The notes under the pieces: generated by a model
Databases searched by the model: none
What the model was told of the DNA's origin: nothing
The model's input: the letters and a program-made list of their open reading frames with translations, nothing else
Program-made: the position numbers and the translations under genes
Source: Paenibacillus sp. FSL R5-0766
Lineage (GTDB): Bacteria; Bacillota; Bacilli; Paenibacillales; Paenibacillaceae
Direction: 5' to 3'
NCBI RefSeq assembly: GCF_037971845.1
Contig: NZ_CP150227.1
Span: forward strand, 2,480,001-2,544,000
DNA length: 64,000 nucleotides
Shown here: one piece after another, positions 26,981 to 35,623 of the stretch
How the letters are laid out: each line of letters begins with the position of its first letter
Position numbering within the stretch: the first letter of the stretch is position 1

Positions 26981-27919
26981 GTGAAAACCGTAATGCTAAC
27001 CTATCCGCAGACGTTACATTCGACTGAGCTGAGCACACTGCCCCAAGTGCTTGCGATTGGTCAATTCGACGGACTGCATCTCGGACATGCAAGTGTCATT
27101 TTATCAGCTGTCCGCATTGCGCGGGAAACGGGCATGCAGGCAGCGGTCATGACCTTTCATCCACATCCGAAGGAAGTTATGCGCAAAGGGGATTACGAGG
27201 GTTATTTAACTCCCTTGAGAGATAAAGAAGACATCTTGGCAGGAATGGGCGTTGATGTACTCTATGTGGTTGAGTTCAATGAAGATTTCTCACGGTTGAC
27301 GCCGCAACAATTCGTACACGACTTGTTGATTCCTCTTCAGACACGAACAGCGGTGGTTGGTTTTGACTTCCGTTTTGGTCACAAGGGTGCAGGGGATGAA
27401 CAACTTCTTCGTACTTTGGGAGAAGGAGAGATGACGGTGGAAACCGTTCCTCCTTTCTTGTTAAATGGTGAAAAAGTGAGCAGTTCTCTCATTCGTGGCC
27501 TGTTGAAGCGTGGGGAGATGGATGAGGCCAGTCAGTGGCTTGGCCGACCTTACAGCATCAGAGGAACCGTCATTCACGGGGAGAAGCGTGGACGAACGAT
27601 TGGATTTCCTACAGCCAACCTTGAACTCACGGATCATTACGTTACCCCGTCGAAGGGTGTTTACGCTGTTCGTGTGCAATATGGCGAACAGGAACTGCAT
27701 GGCGTAATGAATCTTGGTGTGAAACCTACGTTTCACGAAAGCGGGATGAAACCTACGTTTGAAGTGCACCTGCTTGATTTTGATGGACACTTGTATGACC
27801 AGGAACTAAAGGTTGAGCTCGTTCACTATATTCGTGCAGAACGAAAGTTTGACTCCATTGAGGCATTGATTAGCCAGATTCGTGAAGATGCATTAACTGC
27901 CGGCCGCCTGTTATCTTAA
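26981..27919 (+). CDS. ribF: Bifunctional riboflavin kinase/FAD synthetase
   Basis: RibF phosphorylates riboflavin to FMN and adenylates FMN to FAD. The ~312-residue protein has the nucleotidyltransferase domain with AIGQFDGLHLGHASVI (about 25-40), GFDFRFGHKGAG and SSLIRGLL, and a C-terminal riboflavin kinase domain with GRTIGFPTANLEL (about 203-215) and GVMNLGVKPTF. GTG 26981 is about 7 bases after AGGTG; ATG 26975 would be too close to it. Confidence 0.95.
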   Translation: MKTVMLTYPQTLHSTELSTLPQVLAIGQFDGLHLGHASVILSAVRIARETGMQAAVMTFHPHPKEVMRKGDYEGYLTPLRDKEDILAGMGVDVLYVVEFNEDFSRLTPQQFVHDLLIPLQTRTAVVGFDFRFGHKGAGDEQLLRTLGEGEMTVETVPPFLLNGEKVSSSLIRGLLKRGEMDEASQWLGRPYSIRGTVIHGEKRGRTIGFPTANLELTDHYVTPSKGVYAVRVQYGEQELHGVMNLGVKPTFHESGMKPTFEVHLLDFDGHLYDQELKVELVHYIRAERKFDSIEALISQIREDALTAGRLLS

Positions 27920-27946
27920 AGGTTCAGGATTAAATGCATGTTTACA

Positions 27947-27976
27947 TTTACTTTAACTAGGCAATTATGATATACT
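27947..27976 (+). promoter_or_regulatory. SigA-type promoter for rpsO
   Basis: TTTACT (27947-27952), an 18-base spacer and TATACT (27971-27976). Confidence 0.6.
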
Positions 27977-27982
27977 GTACTA

Positions 27983-28078
27983 CGTTGTCGATTGAGGCAA
28001 CATTAACCTTGGCTTGGTTGCTTGCTCTCACCGGCGGTGACGAGGCTAATGGCGATTATATTGAAGGAGGTGAACAGG
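27983..28078 (+). promoter_or_regulatory. rpsO leader RNA, possible S15 autoregulatory site
   Basis: The ~95-base leader can form GTTGTC/GGCAAC and TCACC/GGTGA hairpins, the second flanked by CTC/GAG. S15 binds its own leader in several bacteria, so this is a plausible regulatory site; the exact fold is inferred. Confidence 0.4.
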
Positions 28079-28348
28079 ATGGCATTGACTCAAGAACGTA
28101 AACAACAACTGATCGACGAGCACAAAACTCACGAGTCCGATACAGGATCTCCAGAGGTGCAAGTTGCTATCCTTACGGAAAACATCACAAGTTTGACAAA
28201 CCACTTGCGTACGCATAAGAAAGACCACCACTCACGTCGTGGACTTTTGAAAATGGTAGGTCAACGTCGTAAGCTTTTGGCTTACGTGAAAAACAAAGAT
28301 GTTAAACGTTACAGCGCACTGATCGAAAAACTCGGATTGCGTCGTTAA
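28079..28348 (+). CDS. rpsO: 30S ribosomal protein S15
   Basis: S15 is a primary 16S rRNA-binding protein of the platform. The 89-residue protein matches the family throughout: [41 protein letters not shown] and the RRKLLAYVK segment. ATG 28079 follows AAGGAGGTG. rpsO precedes pnp here as in most bacteria. Confidence 0.98.
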   Translation: MALTQERKQQLIDEHKTHESDTGSPEVQVAILTENITSLTNHLRTHKKDHHSRRGLLKMVGQRRKLLAYVKNKDVKRYSALIEKLGLRR

Positions 28349-28371
28349 TTATCGTACATGTTTTCAAAATC

Positions 28372-28437
28372 AACCTGGCTGTTATCCGTCATTCTTTTGT
28401 CTAAAAGGACAAGCGGAACTTACAGCCGGGTTGTTTT
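28372..28437 (+). terminator. Terminator/long hairpin after rpsO
   Basis: AACCTGGCTGT (28372-28382) pairs with ACAGCCGGGTT (28422-28432), with inner TCCG/CGGA and TTGTC/GACAA pairings, followed by GTTTTG. A second small GGCTCC/GGAGCT hairpin with TTTT lies at about 28471-28490 before pnp. Partial read-through to pnp is likely. Confidence 0.65.
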
Positions 28438-28607
28438 GTAGATGAACATGTTGCCATATATTTGTAGATGGGGCTCCGTGAGGAGCTTTTGTTGTGCAGG
28501 TTAGCATGTTGAAAGTTCCATACATAGCTAATGAATGCAGGACAAGCAGGAAATACTGTGAATATGCAGAATCCATTGAATTAGGAACGAATAAAAGGAG
28601 GGGTTTC

Positions 28608-30710
28608 ATGGAACAGCGTGTTGAAATGCAGCTTGGTGGAAGAAAGCTTACGCTTGAGACCGGGCGTTTGGCCAAGCAGGCTAATGCTGCCGTTAAGGTA
28701 ACATACGGGGATACCGTGGTATTGTGTACCGTGACAGCATCAAGTGAGCCGAAAGATCTGGACTTTTTCCCATTAACGGTGAACTATGAAGAAAGATTGT
28801 ACGCTGTAGGTAAAATCCCGGGAGGATTTATTAAACGTGAAGGCAGACCAAGTGAGAAAGCCATTCTTTCAAGCCGTCTGACAGACCGTCCAATTCGTCC
28901 TTTGTTCCCGGAAGGCTTCCGGAATGATGTACAAGTTCTGAATATCGTTATGAGTGTGGATCAGGATTGCGAACCGCAAATCGCTGCAATGATTGGTACA
29001 TCGGCAGCATTGAGCATTTCGGATGTTCCATTCAGCGGACCGATTGGTGGCGTGAAAGTTGGACGTATTGATGGCGAGTTCATCATTAACCCAACGATTG
29101 CACAGCTTGAAGTCAGTGATATTGAACTGGTCGTTGCAGGAACCAAAGATGCCATCATGATGGTTGAGGCCGAAGCAAACGAAGTGCCGGAAGAAGTGAT
29201 GCTCGAAGCAATCATGTTTGGACATGATGAGATCCAAAATATTATTGCTGTAATCGAACAGCTTGTGCAAGTTGCTGGAAAAGAAAAAATGGCTGTTAAG
29301 TTGCGTACCGTTAATGCTGAAGTTAACAGCAGTGTGCGTGAATTCGCCAGCGCTCGTCTGGTCGAAGCGGTTAAAATCGCCGAGAAACATGCTCGTCAAG
29401 ATGCAATCGATGTAGTGAATGACGAAACCGTTGCTCACTTTGAAGAGAAATATATTGAAAGTCCGGAATTGTTCAAAGACGTGAAGGAAGTTCTGCACGA
29501 TATCGTCAAAGAAGAAGTGCGTCGTCTGATCACGCATGATAAAGTTCGTCCGGATGGACGTGGACTTGCTGAAATTCGCCCAATTGAATGTGATACATCT
29601 CTGCTGCCACGTGCGCATGGTACAGGACTGTTTACGCGCGGTCAAACGCAAGCACTTAGCGTTTGTACACTTGGTGCACTGGGTGATGTTCAGATTTTGG
29701 ACGGAATCAGTCTTGAAGAAACGAAACGATTCATGCATCACTATAACTTCCCACCATTCAGCGTAGGTGAAGCGCGTCCATTACGTGCTCCAGGCCGTCG
29801 CGAAATCGGACATGGTGCTCTGGGTGAGCGCGCTCTTTCCAAAGTGATCCCTTCCGAAACGGATTTCCCATACACGATTCGTTTGGTATCTGAAGTTCTG
29901 GAATCCAACGGCTCATCATCTCAGGCAAGTATCTGTGCCAGCACTTTAGCTATGATGGATGCAGGTGTACCAATCAAAGCTCCAGTTGCGGGTGTAGCTA
30001 TGGGTCTGATCAAAGATGGAGATCATGTATCCATTCTGAGTGATATTCAAGGTATGGAAGATCACCTTGGTGACATGGACTTTAAAGTAGCTGGAACACC
30101 TGAAGGTGTAACTGCAATTCAAATGGACATTAAAATTGCTGGTATTAATCGTCAAATTTTGTCTGATGCATTGGCGCAAGCCAAAGAAGGTCGTATGCAC
30201 ATTTTGGGCAAAATGAACGAAATTTTGAAAACTCCACGTGAGCAGTTATCACAATATGCGCCTAAAATTACAACGATGCATATCAATCCGGACAAAATCC
30301 GTGATGTTATTGGTGCAGGTGGTAAAATTATCAATAAAATCATCGAAGAAACCGGTGTTAAAATTGATATTGAACAGGATGGACGTGTCTTTATCGCTTC
30401 TTCCAACCAGGAGATGAATGATAAAGCCAAAGCGATCATCGAAGGTATTGTGCGCGAAGTATTGGTCGGCGAGATTTATGTCGGCAAAGTAAAACGCGTA
30501 GAGAAATTCGGTGCATTTGTTGAAGTACTTCCGAACAAAGAAGGTCTGGTACACATCTCGCAACTGTCAACTGAACGTGTTGCCAAAGTGGAAGATGTTG
30601 TAGCTATCGGTGATTCCATTACGGTAAAAGTAACGGAAATTGACCCACAAGGTCGAATCAACTTGTCCCGTAAAGCAGTTTTGACTGCTGAAGCCCCGGC
30701 TCAATCCTAG
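28608..30710 (+). CDS. pnp: Polynucleotide phosphorylase
   Basis: PNPase is the phosphorolytic 3'-5' exoribonuclease of mRNA decay. The ~700-residue protein has two RNase PH domains (first with [12 protein letters not shown] and [30 protein letters not shown]; second with [13 protein letters not shown] and [13 protein letters not shown]), then a KH domain ([16 protein letters not shown], about 563) and an S1 domain ([33 protein letters not shown], about 620-655). ATG 28608 follows AAAGGAGGGG; the longer frame back to 28494 has no such site. Confidence 0.98.
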   Translation: MEQRVEMQLGGRKLTLETGRLAKQANAAVKVTYGDTVVLCTVTASSEPKDLDFFPLTVNYEERLYAVGKIPGGFIKREGRPSEKAILSSRLTDRPIRPLFPEGFRNDVQVLNIVMSVDQDCEPQIAAMIGTSAALSISDVPFSGPIGGVKVGRIDGEFIINPTIAQLEVSDIELVVAGTKDAIMMVEAEANEVPEEVMLEAIMFGHDEIQNIIAVIEQLVQVAGKEKMAVKLRTVNAEVNSSVREFASARLVEAVKIAEKHARQDAIDVVNDETVAHFEEKYIESPELFKDVKEVLHDIVKEEVRRLITHDKVRPDGRGLAEIRPIECDTSLLPRAHGTGLFTRGQTQALSVCTLGALGDVQILDGISLEETKRFMHHYNFPPFSVGEARPLRAPGRREIGHGALGERALSKVIPSETDFPYTIRLVSEVLESNGSSSQASICASTLAMMDAGVPIKAPVAGVAMGLIKDGDHVSILSDIQGMEDHLGDMDFKVAGTPEGVTAIQMDIKIAGINRQILSDALAQAKEGRMHILGKMNEILKTPREQLSQYAPKITTMHINPDKIRDVIGAGGKIINKIIEETGVKIDIEQDGRVFIASSNQEMNDKAKAIIEGIVREVLVGEIYVGKVKRVEKFGAFVEVLPNKEGLVHISQLSTERVAKVEDVVAIGDSITVKVTEIDPQGRINLSRKAVLTAEAPAQS

Positions 30711-30749
30711 GATACCGAAGCGACAGGTTATAAATGGATAGATTGAATG

Positions 30750-30784
30750 AAGAGACAGAATGTGAATTTCTGGCTCTTTTTTTA
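30750..30784 (+). terminator. Rho-independent terminator after pnp
   Basis: AAGAGACAGAA (30750-30760) pairs with TTCTGGCTCTT (30768-30778) around one mismatch, followed by a T run. Confidence 0.85.
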
Positions 30785-30827
30785 ACGTTTAAATACGTAA
30801 ATCAAGGATGAAACCATGGCTCAGCAT

Positions 30828-30856
30828 TCATATTTTTGCCCTTGTCCTCATATGAT
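30828..30856 (+). promoter_or_regulatory. Candidate SigE (mother-cell) promoter for ylxY
   Basis: TCATATT (30828-30834), a 14-base spacer and CATATGAT (30849-30856) match the SigE consensus closely in both boxes and in spacing. The start site would lie about 20 bases before the gene. Confidence 0.6.
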
Positions 30857-30885
30857 GGGGACAAAGACGGCGGGAGGATGGAGCT

Positions 30886-31881
30886 GTGGGAAACCAATCC
30901 AAAAAGCTGGCGGCTGTTCTGGCGGGTGTGACTGCGGTCATATTGATCGGACAAGTTGGCAGTGTACGTACATACATTACGGAGATCCGTGATGGGCCAG
31001 GTACGCAAAATGCTTTTGACATGTTTAAGGAAGCAACTGGGGAAGAGGCGCTGTTGTCTGCGATTCGGGATAAAGCGGCTGAAACGAAAATTGCTCCGGT
31101 GAATGCCAGAGTAGATCGGGTATGGAAAGCAATTCCTGGTTATAATGGCATGGAGATTGATGTGGAAGCGACATACCGTAAGGCGCTGAGTGGAACGTTG
31201 AATACCAAAATAGCGTATGTCTACCGTCAGATTGAGCCGGAGATCCAGCTTAAGGATTTGGGTGCACATCCGATCTATCGGGGGAATGCAAACAAACCGA
31301 TGGTTTCATTTATGATTAATGTGGCCTGGGGGAACGAATACATTAAACCGATGCTGGATACGCTCGATGCCGAGAAAGTGAAGGCTACTTTTTTTCTGGA
31401 TGGAAGTTGGTTAAGCAAAAACGTTGAACTGGCCAAAGAAATTCAGAAGCGTGGGCATGAGATGTCCAATCATGCGTATTCTCACCCGAATATGAGTCGA
31501 TTGAGCGCAGAACGGGCCAAGCTGGAAATTAGCAAAACCCAGGATCTGCTCCATAAAACACTGGGTGTAGAGAATCGTTGGTTTGCTCCGCCTTCCGGTG
31601 ACTTTAATCAGAAGACCGTTGACATTGCTTCATCCATGGGGCTGCAAACCGTGTTATGGACAGTAGATACTGTGGATTGGCGTAAGCCAAGCCCGGATGC
31701 CGTTGTTGCTAAAATTGCAAAAAATACCGAGGCAGGCACGTTAATTCTAATGCACCCTACAGCTGCTTCTTCGGGAGCTTTAAAGGGCATGATTCAATCC
31801 ATACGGGCCAAAGGTCTGGTGCTCGGAACAGTAAGTGAGACGTTGTCTTCGGAACGTGTAAATACGTCTGCGGTTGAGTGA
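30886..31881 (+). CDS. ylxY: YlxY-type polysaccharide deacetylase family protein
   Basis: This 331-residue protein has a signal-anchor (AAVLAGVTAVILIGQV, residues 8-23) and a C-terminal NodB-homology domain (about 135-325). The histidine motif SNHAYSHPNMSRL (about 192-204) and WFAPPSGDFN are present. Motif 1, normally TFDDG, reads INVAWGNEY, so the catalytic base and metal-binding Asp residues are missing. The same change is, as far as I recall, typical of YlxY proteins, so this may be a family without classic deacetylase activity. The start is GTG 30886 with GGGAGGATGGAG upstream. The SigE-like promoter suggests expression in the mother cell. Confidence 0.88.
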   Translation: MGNQSKKLAAVLAGVTAVILIGQVGSVRTYITEIRDGPGTQNAFDMFKEATGEEALLSAIRDKAAETKIAPVNARVDRVWKAIPGYNGMEIDVEATYRKALSGTLNTKIAYVYRQIEPEIQLKDLGAHPIYRGNANKPMVSFMINVAWGNEYIKPMLDTLDAEKVKATFFLDGSWLSKNVELAKEIQKRGHEMSNHAYSHPNMSRLSAERAKLEISKTQDLLHKTLGVENRWFAPPSGDFNQKTVDIASSMGLQTVLWTVDTVDWRKPSPDAVVAKIAKNTEAGTLILMHPTAASSGALKGMIQSIRAKGLVLGTVSETLSSERVNTSAVE

Positions 31882-31980
31882 ACGTTGTTTTTTTGTTAAT
31901 ATCAAACAGTTGGAACCAAATGTCGATTTCAATTTCAAGGTTGAGATCAAGGCAATTATAGAGATGTAGGAGGGCCAACC

Positions 31981-33264
31981 ATGAAAAAAATTCAGCTGGG
32001 CAATGGCCTCAGAGTTGTCATGGAACAGATACCGACCTGCCGTTCTGTGTCTTTCGGAATATGGGTCAAGACAGGTTCGCGCAATGAGCAACCTGCAAGT
32101 AACGGAGTATCACATTTTATTGAACACATGTTGTTCAAAGGAACAGATCGTTATGATGCCAAGGCGATTGCAGAGCAGTTCGATGCGATTGGCGGTAATG
32201 TGAATGCGTTCACTTCCAAAGAATACACGTGTTATTATGCTAAAGTGTTGGATGAACATTTGCCGATTGCGGTTGATGTATTGTCTGATATGTTTTTCCG
32301 CTCCAAAATGGATGATGGTGAATTGATCAAGGAGAAAAACGTCATTCTGGAAGAAATCTCAATGTATGAAGATACGCCGGATGATATGGTTCATGATCTG
32401 ATGGCCTTGGCCGCCTATGGTGAGCATCCACTCGCATACCCAATCCTGGGTACGGAAGAACGTCTCAAAGCGATGGATTCCAGTCATCTGCGTGCATATA
32501 TGAAGGAGCACTACACGATTGAGAACACGGTCATTAGTATCGCGGGTAATATTGATGACAGTGTAATCGATCTGATGGAGAAGCATTTTGGTGCTTTTGA
32601 TGTAAATGGGGTAACGGAAGCAGTCACGATGCCAGCCTTCCAAAGTGGACAGCTCTTTCACAAAAAGAAAACGGAACAGAATCATATCTGTATTTCGTTC
32701 CCGGGCTGTAAAATCGGTGATCCGCTGCAATTCGCTATGGTTGTTCTGAATAACGCCATTGGTGGAGGCATGAGCTCCAGACTGTTCCAGGAAATTCGTG
32801 AGAAACGGGGTCTTGCGTACTCCGTGTATTCCTATCATAGCTCTCATGCGGACAGCGGACTTTTCACGATATATGCGGGTACAGCACCAAAACAGACCAA
32901 AGAAGTGCTCGATCTGACCAAAGAGGTTCTGCGCGACCTGGCTGTTAACGGCTTGTCCGAAGATGAACTTCGTAAAGGAAAAGAACAGCTGAAAGGCAGC
33001 TTGATTCTGAGCTTGGAAAGCACAGGCAGTCGCATGAATCGTCTGGGTAAAAACGAACTCATGCTGGGCAGACACCATACGCTGGATGAGATGATCACCA
33101 AAATTGAGCAAGTTACCATGGACGATATTAACGCGGTACTTGATCTGATGTTTGCTGAGCCTTTTGCACTTGCTATGGTTGGCGCTTCAGATAAGACGAT
33201 CGCTGGATTGAGAAGGGATGATTTTGTTGCATTACGTTCAAATACAGAAACTGCCGGGCAATGA
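31981..33264 (+). CDS. mlpA: M16 family zinc protease (MlpA/YmxG)
   Basis: This cytoplasmic M16 peptidase of 427 residues has the inverted zinc motif HxxEH in [12 protein letters not shown] (about residues 43-54) and the downstream glutamate in [16 protein letters not shown] (about 120-130). The inactive half-barrel follows, including [24 protein letters not shown] (about 260). Its length matches the family. The gene sits between ylxY and dpaAB as in B. subtilis, where it is said to influence protease gene expression. ATG 31981 follows AGGAGGGCC. Confidence 0.92.
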   Translation: MKKIQLGNGLRVVMEQIPTCRSVSFGIWVKTGSRNEQPASNGVSHFIEHMLFKGTDRYDAKAIAEQFDAIGGNVNAFTSKEYTCYYAKVLDEHLPIAVDVLSDMFFRSKMDDGELIKEKNVILEEISMYEDTPDDMVHDLMALAAYGEHPLAYPILGTEERLKAMDSSHLRAYMKEHYTIENTVISIAGNIDDSVIDLMEKHFGAFDVNGVTEAVTMPAFQSGQLFHKKKTEQNHICISFPGCKIGDPLQFAMVVLNNAIGGGMSSRLFQEIREKRGLAYSVYSYHSSHADSGLFTIYAGTAPKQTKEVLDLTKEVLRDLAVNGLSEDELRKGKEQLKGSLILSLESTGSRMNRLGKNELMLGRHHTLDEMITKIEQVTMDDINAVLDLMFAEPFALAMVGASDKTIAGLRRDDFVALRSNTETAGQ

Positions 33265-33670
33265 AGATATTAAACTGCCTCAAAAAATGTCGGAGCTGGC
33301 ATCCGGCTTTGATGTAGTAGCTGCACTTCAGGAAGATGTTGTATTGCAGCCGGGTCAGCGTACGCTGATTCCTACCGGACTTGCGATGGCAATGCCAGCT
33401 GGATTGGAAGCACAGATCCGTCCTCGGAGCGGACTGGCTTTCAAACATGGAATTACCTGCCTCAACACACCGGGGACCATTGATGCGGATTATCGCGGAG
33501 AAGTTAAAGTGCTGTTGATTAATCTGGGTCAGGAACCGTTCACGATTGTACGGGGAGAGCGCATCGCACAGATCGTCTTCCAGACCGTGCCTGCAGTTGA
33601 ATTGACGGAAGTGAATGAACTTTCGGAAACGGTACGTGGCGAAGGCGGATTTGGTCATACCGGGAAATAA
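33227..33670 (+). CDS. dut: dUTP diphosphatase (dUTPase)
   Basis: Dut hydrolyses dUTP to dUMP to keep uracil out of DNA and supply thymidylate synthesis. The ~147-residue trimeric-type protein has the family motifs [11 protein letters not shown] (1), [12 protein letters not shown] (2), [22 protein letters not shown] (3) and GERIAQIVF (4), and a Gly-rich C-terminal motif [11 protein letters not shown] (5). TTG 33227 is chosen because AAGGGA lies about 10 bases upstream; ATG 33218 directly abuts that site. The start lies inside the end of mlpA by 38 bases. In B. subtilis ymxH occupies this place. Confidence 0.92.
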   Translation: MHYVQIQKLPGNEDIKLPQKMSELASGFDVVAALQEDVVLQPGQRTLIPTGLAMAMPAGLEAQIRPRSGLAFKHGITCLNTPGTIDADYRGEVKVLLINLGQEPFTIVRGERIAQIVFQTVPAVELTEVNELSETVRGEGGFGHTGK

Positions 33671-33694
33671 GTAGCGTAAATATACCTATTCTTT

Positions 33695-33726
33695 AGAGTC
33701 GTCCCTGAAAGGGGCGGCTCTTTTTT
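33695..33726 (+). terminator. Rho-independent terminator after dut
   Basis: AGAGTCGTCCCT and GGGGCGGCTCT form a stem with wobble pairs and a GAAA loop, followed by six Ts. Confidence 0.85.
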
Positions 33727-33765
33727 ACATTTGAGGAACGGACGGTGGAATGCAATTATTGTTTT

Positions 33766-33794
33766 CACCCCCCTGTGGGCCCCTGCATACGATA
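33766..33794 (+). promoter_or_regulatory. Candidate SigK promoter for dpaAB
   Basis: CACC (33766-33769), a 16-base spacer and CATACGATA (33786-33794) fit the SigK pattern mACm-N16-CATAnnnTA exactly. In B. subtilis the orthologous operon is SigK-dependent. Confidence 0.6.
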
Positions 33795-33827
33795 AGGCAT
33801 ACATGTGGTGAAAGGAGTGACGTCCCG

Positions 33828-34727
33828 ATGCTGACCGGAGTCCGGATTGTAGTCCTGGGCGGAGATGCGCGGCAGCTTGAAGTCATTCAAAAGTGCGCTG
33901 AGCTGGATGCAACGGTAAGTGTGGTGGGTTTCGATAAAATAGAGCGTTCCATTCCAGGGATCGAGCACCAGGAACTGGAGGATGAAGTGTTTGCTTCTGC
34001 AGATGTACTGGTACTGCCTGTCGTCGGTTGCGATGACCAGGGAAAAGTAAGTACTTCATTCAGTGACACACCGATCTATTTGAAAAAGGAACATATTGCA
34101 GCATTACCGGAGCATTGTATTGTGTTCACAGGGATGGCAAAGCCGTTCCTGCGCGAACTTTGTCTTGAAAATGGGCTGCGACTTGTTGAAGTACTTGATC
34201 GTGATGATATTGCACTTTACAACTCTATTCCAACAGCTGAGGGAGCCATCGCCATAGCTATTCGGGAGACGGACTTCACAATCCATGGTTCGGAATGCAT
34301 TGTGCTGGGCATTGGTCGAACAGGATTCACAATGGCCAAAACATTGCAGGGACTTGGAGCAAATGTACGGGTGGGAATCAGGCGGGAAGAGGATGCTGCC
34401 CGCGCTACAATAATGGGCTGGAAGCCTTTCATGACAACGGATTTGGCCGCTCAGACCGGGGAAGTTGACTTGCTTTTTAATACGATACCGACTATGATAA
34501 TCACAGCACAAATCCTGTCCAGAATGCCGCAAAAGGCTGTCATTATCGACCTCGCATCCGCTCCTGGCGGCTGTGATTTCAGGTATGCTGACAAACGCGG
34601 TATCAAAGCGCTACTTGCGCCTGGCCTCCCCGGCATTGTTGCTCCCAAAACGGCTGGCGGCATTATTGCCGACGCGTTGATCCGTTTGCTTTTGGAAGAA
34701 CAGAACGCACGGGAGGTTAAATCATGA
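33828..34727 (+). CDS. dpaA: Dipicolinate synthase subunit A
   Basis: DpaA (SpoVFA) forms, with DpaB, the enzyme that makes dipicolinic acid from dihydrodipicolinate in the mother cell. The ~299-residue protein has an N-terminal Rossmann-like segment (VLGGDARQLEVIQKCAELDA) and a C-terminal NAD(P)-binding domain with IVLGIGRTGFTMAKTLQGLGANVRVGIRR (about 158-186) and IDLASAPGGCDF. ATG 33828 lies 10 bases after AAAGGAG; the frame is open upstream to 33750. The stop overlaps the dpaB start (ATGA). Confidence 0.95.
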   Translation: MLTGVRIVVLGGDARQLEVIQKCAELDATVSVVGFDKIERSIPGIEHQELEDEVFASADVLVLPVVGCDDQGKVSTSFSDTPIYLKKEHIAALPEHCIVFTGMAKPFLRELCLENGLRLVEVLDRDDIALYNSIPTAEGAIAIAIRETDFTIHGSECIVLGIGRTGFTMAKTLQGLGANVRVGIRREEDAARATIMGWKPFMTTDLAAQTGEVDLLFNTIPTMIITAQILSRMPQKAVIIDLASAPGGCDFRYADKRGIKALLAPGLPGIVAPKTAGGIIADALIRLLLEEQNAREVKS

Positions 34728-35320
34728 ACTGGCAGGGAAAAACGGTAGGTTATGCAATTACGGGTTCTCATTGTACGTTTGAAGAGGTTATGCCGGTAAT
34801 TAGCCGCTTCGTAGCTGAAGGTGCCAACGTCATTCCGATTATTTCGAATTCGGTTCTGACGACGGATACACGCTTTGGTACGGCGCAAAATTGGCAAAAA
34901 CAGTTGAAAGATATAACAGGTAATGATATCATTTCTACAATTGTTGAAGCGGAGCCACTAGGGCCTTCCAAGCTGCTTGATGTGCTGGTGATTGCTCCAT
35001 GCACAGGGAATACAACAAGCAAGCTGGCTAATGCGATGACCGACAGTCCAGTGCTAATGGCCGCCAAAGCGCAGATGCGCAATCAGCGTCCGCTAGTGCT
35101 CGCGATTTCCACGAATGACGGTCTGGGCTTGAATGCTGCGAATATCGCCAAATTGCTCGTGGCCAAATACTTGTATTTTGTGCCATTTGGGCAGGACGAT
35201 CCAATGAAAAAACCAAACTCGTTAGTCGCCAAAATGGAATTGATTCCAGAGGCTTGCTGGAGTGCTCTTGAGGGCAAACAGTTGCAGCCGATGATTGTGG
35301 AGCGTTCTTCACAGGCTTGA
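34724..35320 (+). CDS. dpaB: Dipicolinate synthase subunit B
   Basis: DpaB (SpoVFB) is a flavoprotein-like subunit of dipicolinate synthase. The 198-residue protein begins WQGKTVGYAITGSHCTFEEVMP, has VLVIAPCTGNTTSKLANAMTDSPVLMAAKAQMRNQRPLVLAISTNDGLG in the middle (flavin-binding type pattern) and a FVPFGQDDPMKKPNSLVAKM C-terminal motif typical of the subunit. It overlaps dpaA by 4 bases, so the two subunits are coupled. Confidence 0.95.
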   Translation: MNWQGKTVGYAITGSHCTFEEVMPVISRFVAEGANVIPIISNSVLTTDTRFGTAQNWQKQLKDITGNDIISTIVEAEPLGPSKLLDVLVIAPCTGNTTSKLANAMTDSPVLMAAKAQMRNQRPLVLAISTNDGLGLNAANIAKLLVAKYLYFVPFGQDDPMKKPNSLVAKMELIPEACWSALEGKQLQPMIVERSSQA

Positions 35321-35623
35321 TGGAACAATGATTTGGTGACAACGTTTATGCGCTTGGAGAAATGAAGGGGTTCGAGAGACAAAGAAAATCATGGGGGACG
35401 ATATGCTGGATTGAACAGCTACTATGTCCACGTTCCTGTATATAAGGCATTCCTGCTTGCGGGCAGTACAGGTTAAGCAAGCGGGAGGGGTCTATTGTGA
35501 ATGTATGCGTCATGACCTCGTATAAAATGCTGAAATTATCGCATCAGAACGCTCCCTAGAGTGATCCATTTGTTGATTTGACCCGTGTCCAGTCTTCTTG
35601 CGTACACAAATGGAGGAATAAAG
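35321..35623 (+). other. Gene-free gap between dpaB and dapG (asd position)
   Basis: This 303-base stretch holds no aspartate-semialdehyde dehydrogenase gene, although asd sits here in B. subtilis. All frames are broken and I see no asd remnant. It contains a GCTTGC/GCAAGC hairpin (about 35454-35483) and a 20-codon reading frame at 35497-35559. I see no convincing SigA promoter. Confidence 0.6.
35497..35559 (+). CDS. Possible 20-residue leader peptide upstream of dapG
   Basis: GTG 35497 is preceded by GCGGGAGGGG, a strong ribosome-binding site at a suitable distance. The frame encodes 20 residues (MNVCVMTSYKMLKLSHQNAP) and ends with TAG, 64 bases before dapG. It has no run of one amino acid that would mark an attenuator, so a function is unproven. 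Confidence 0.25.
   Translation: MNVCVMTSYKMLKLSHQNAP

Noticed and set aside
28869..29741. A 290-codon - strand open frame inside pnp.
   Set aside because: It is antisense to conserved PNPase domains and shows no family features.
35321..35623. A decayed asd pseudogene.
   Set aside because: No frame shows the expected Asd N-terminal nucleotide-binding sequence or other Asd motifs, and the gap is far too short.
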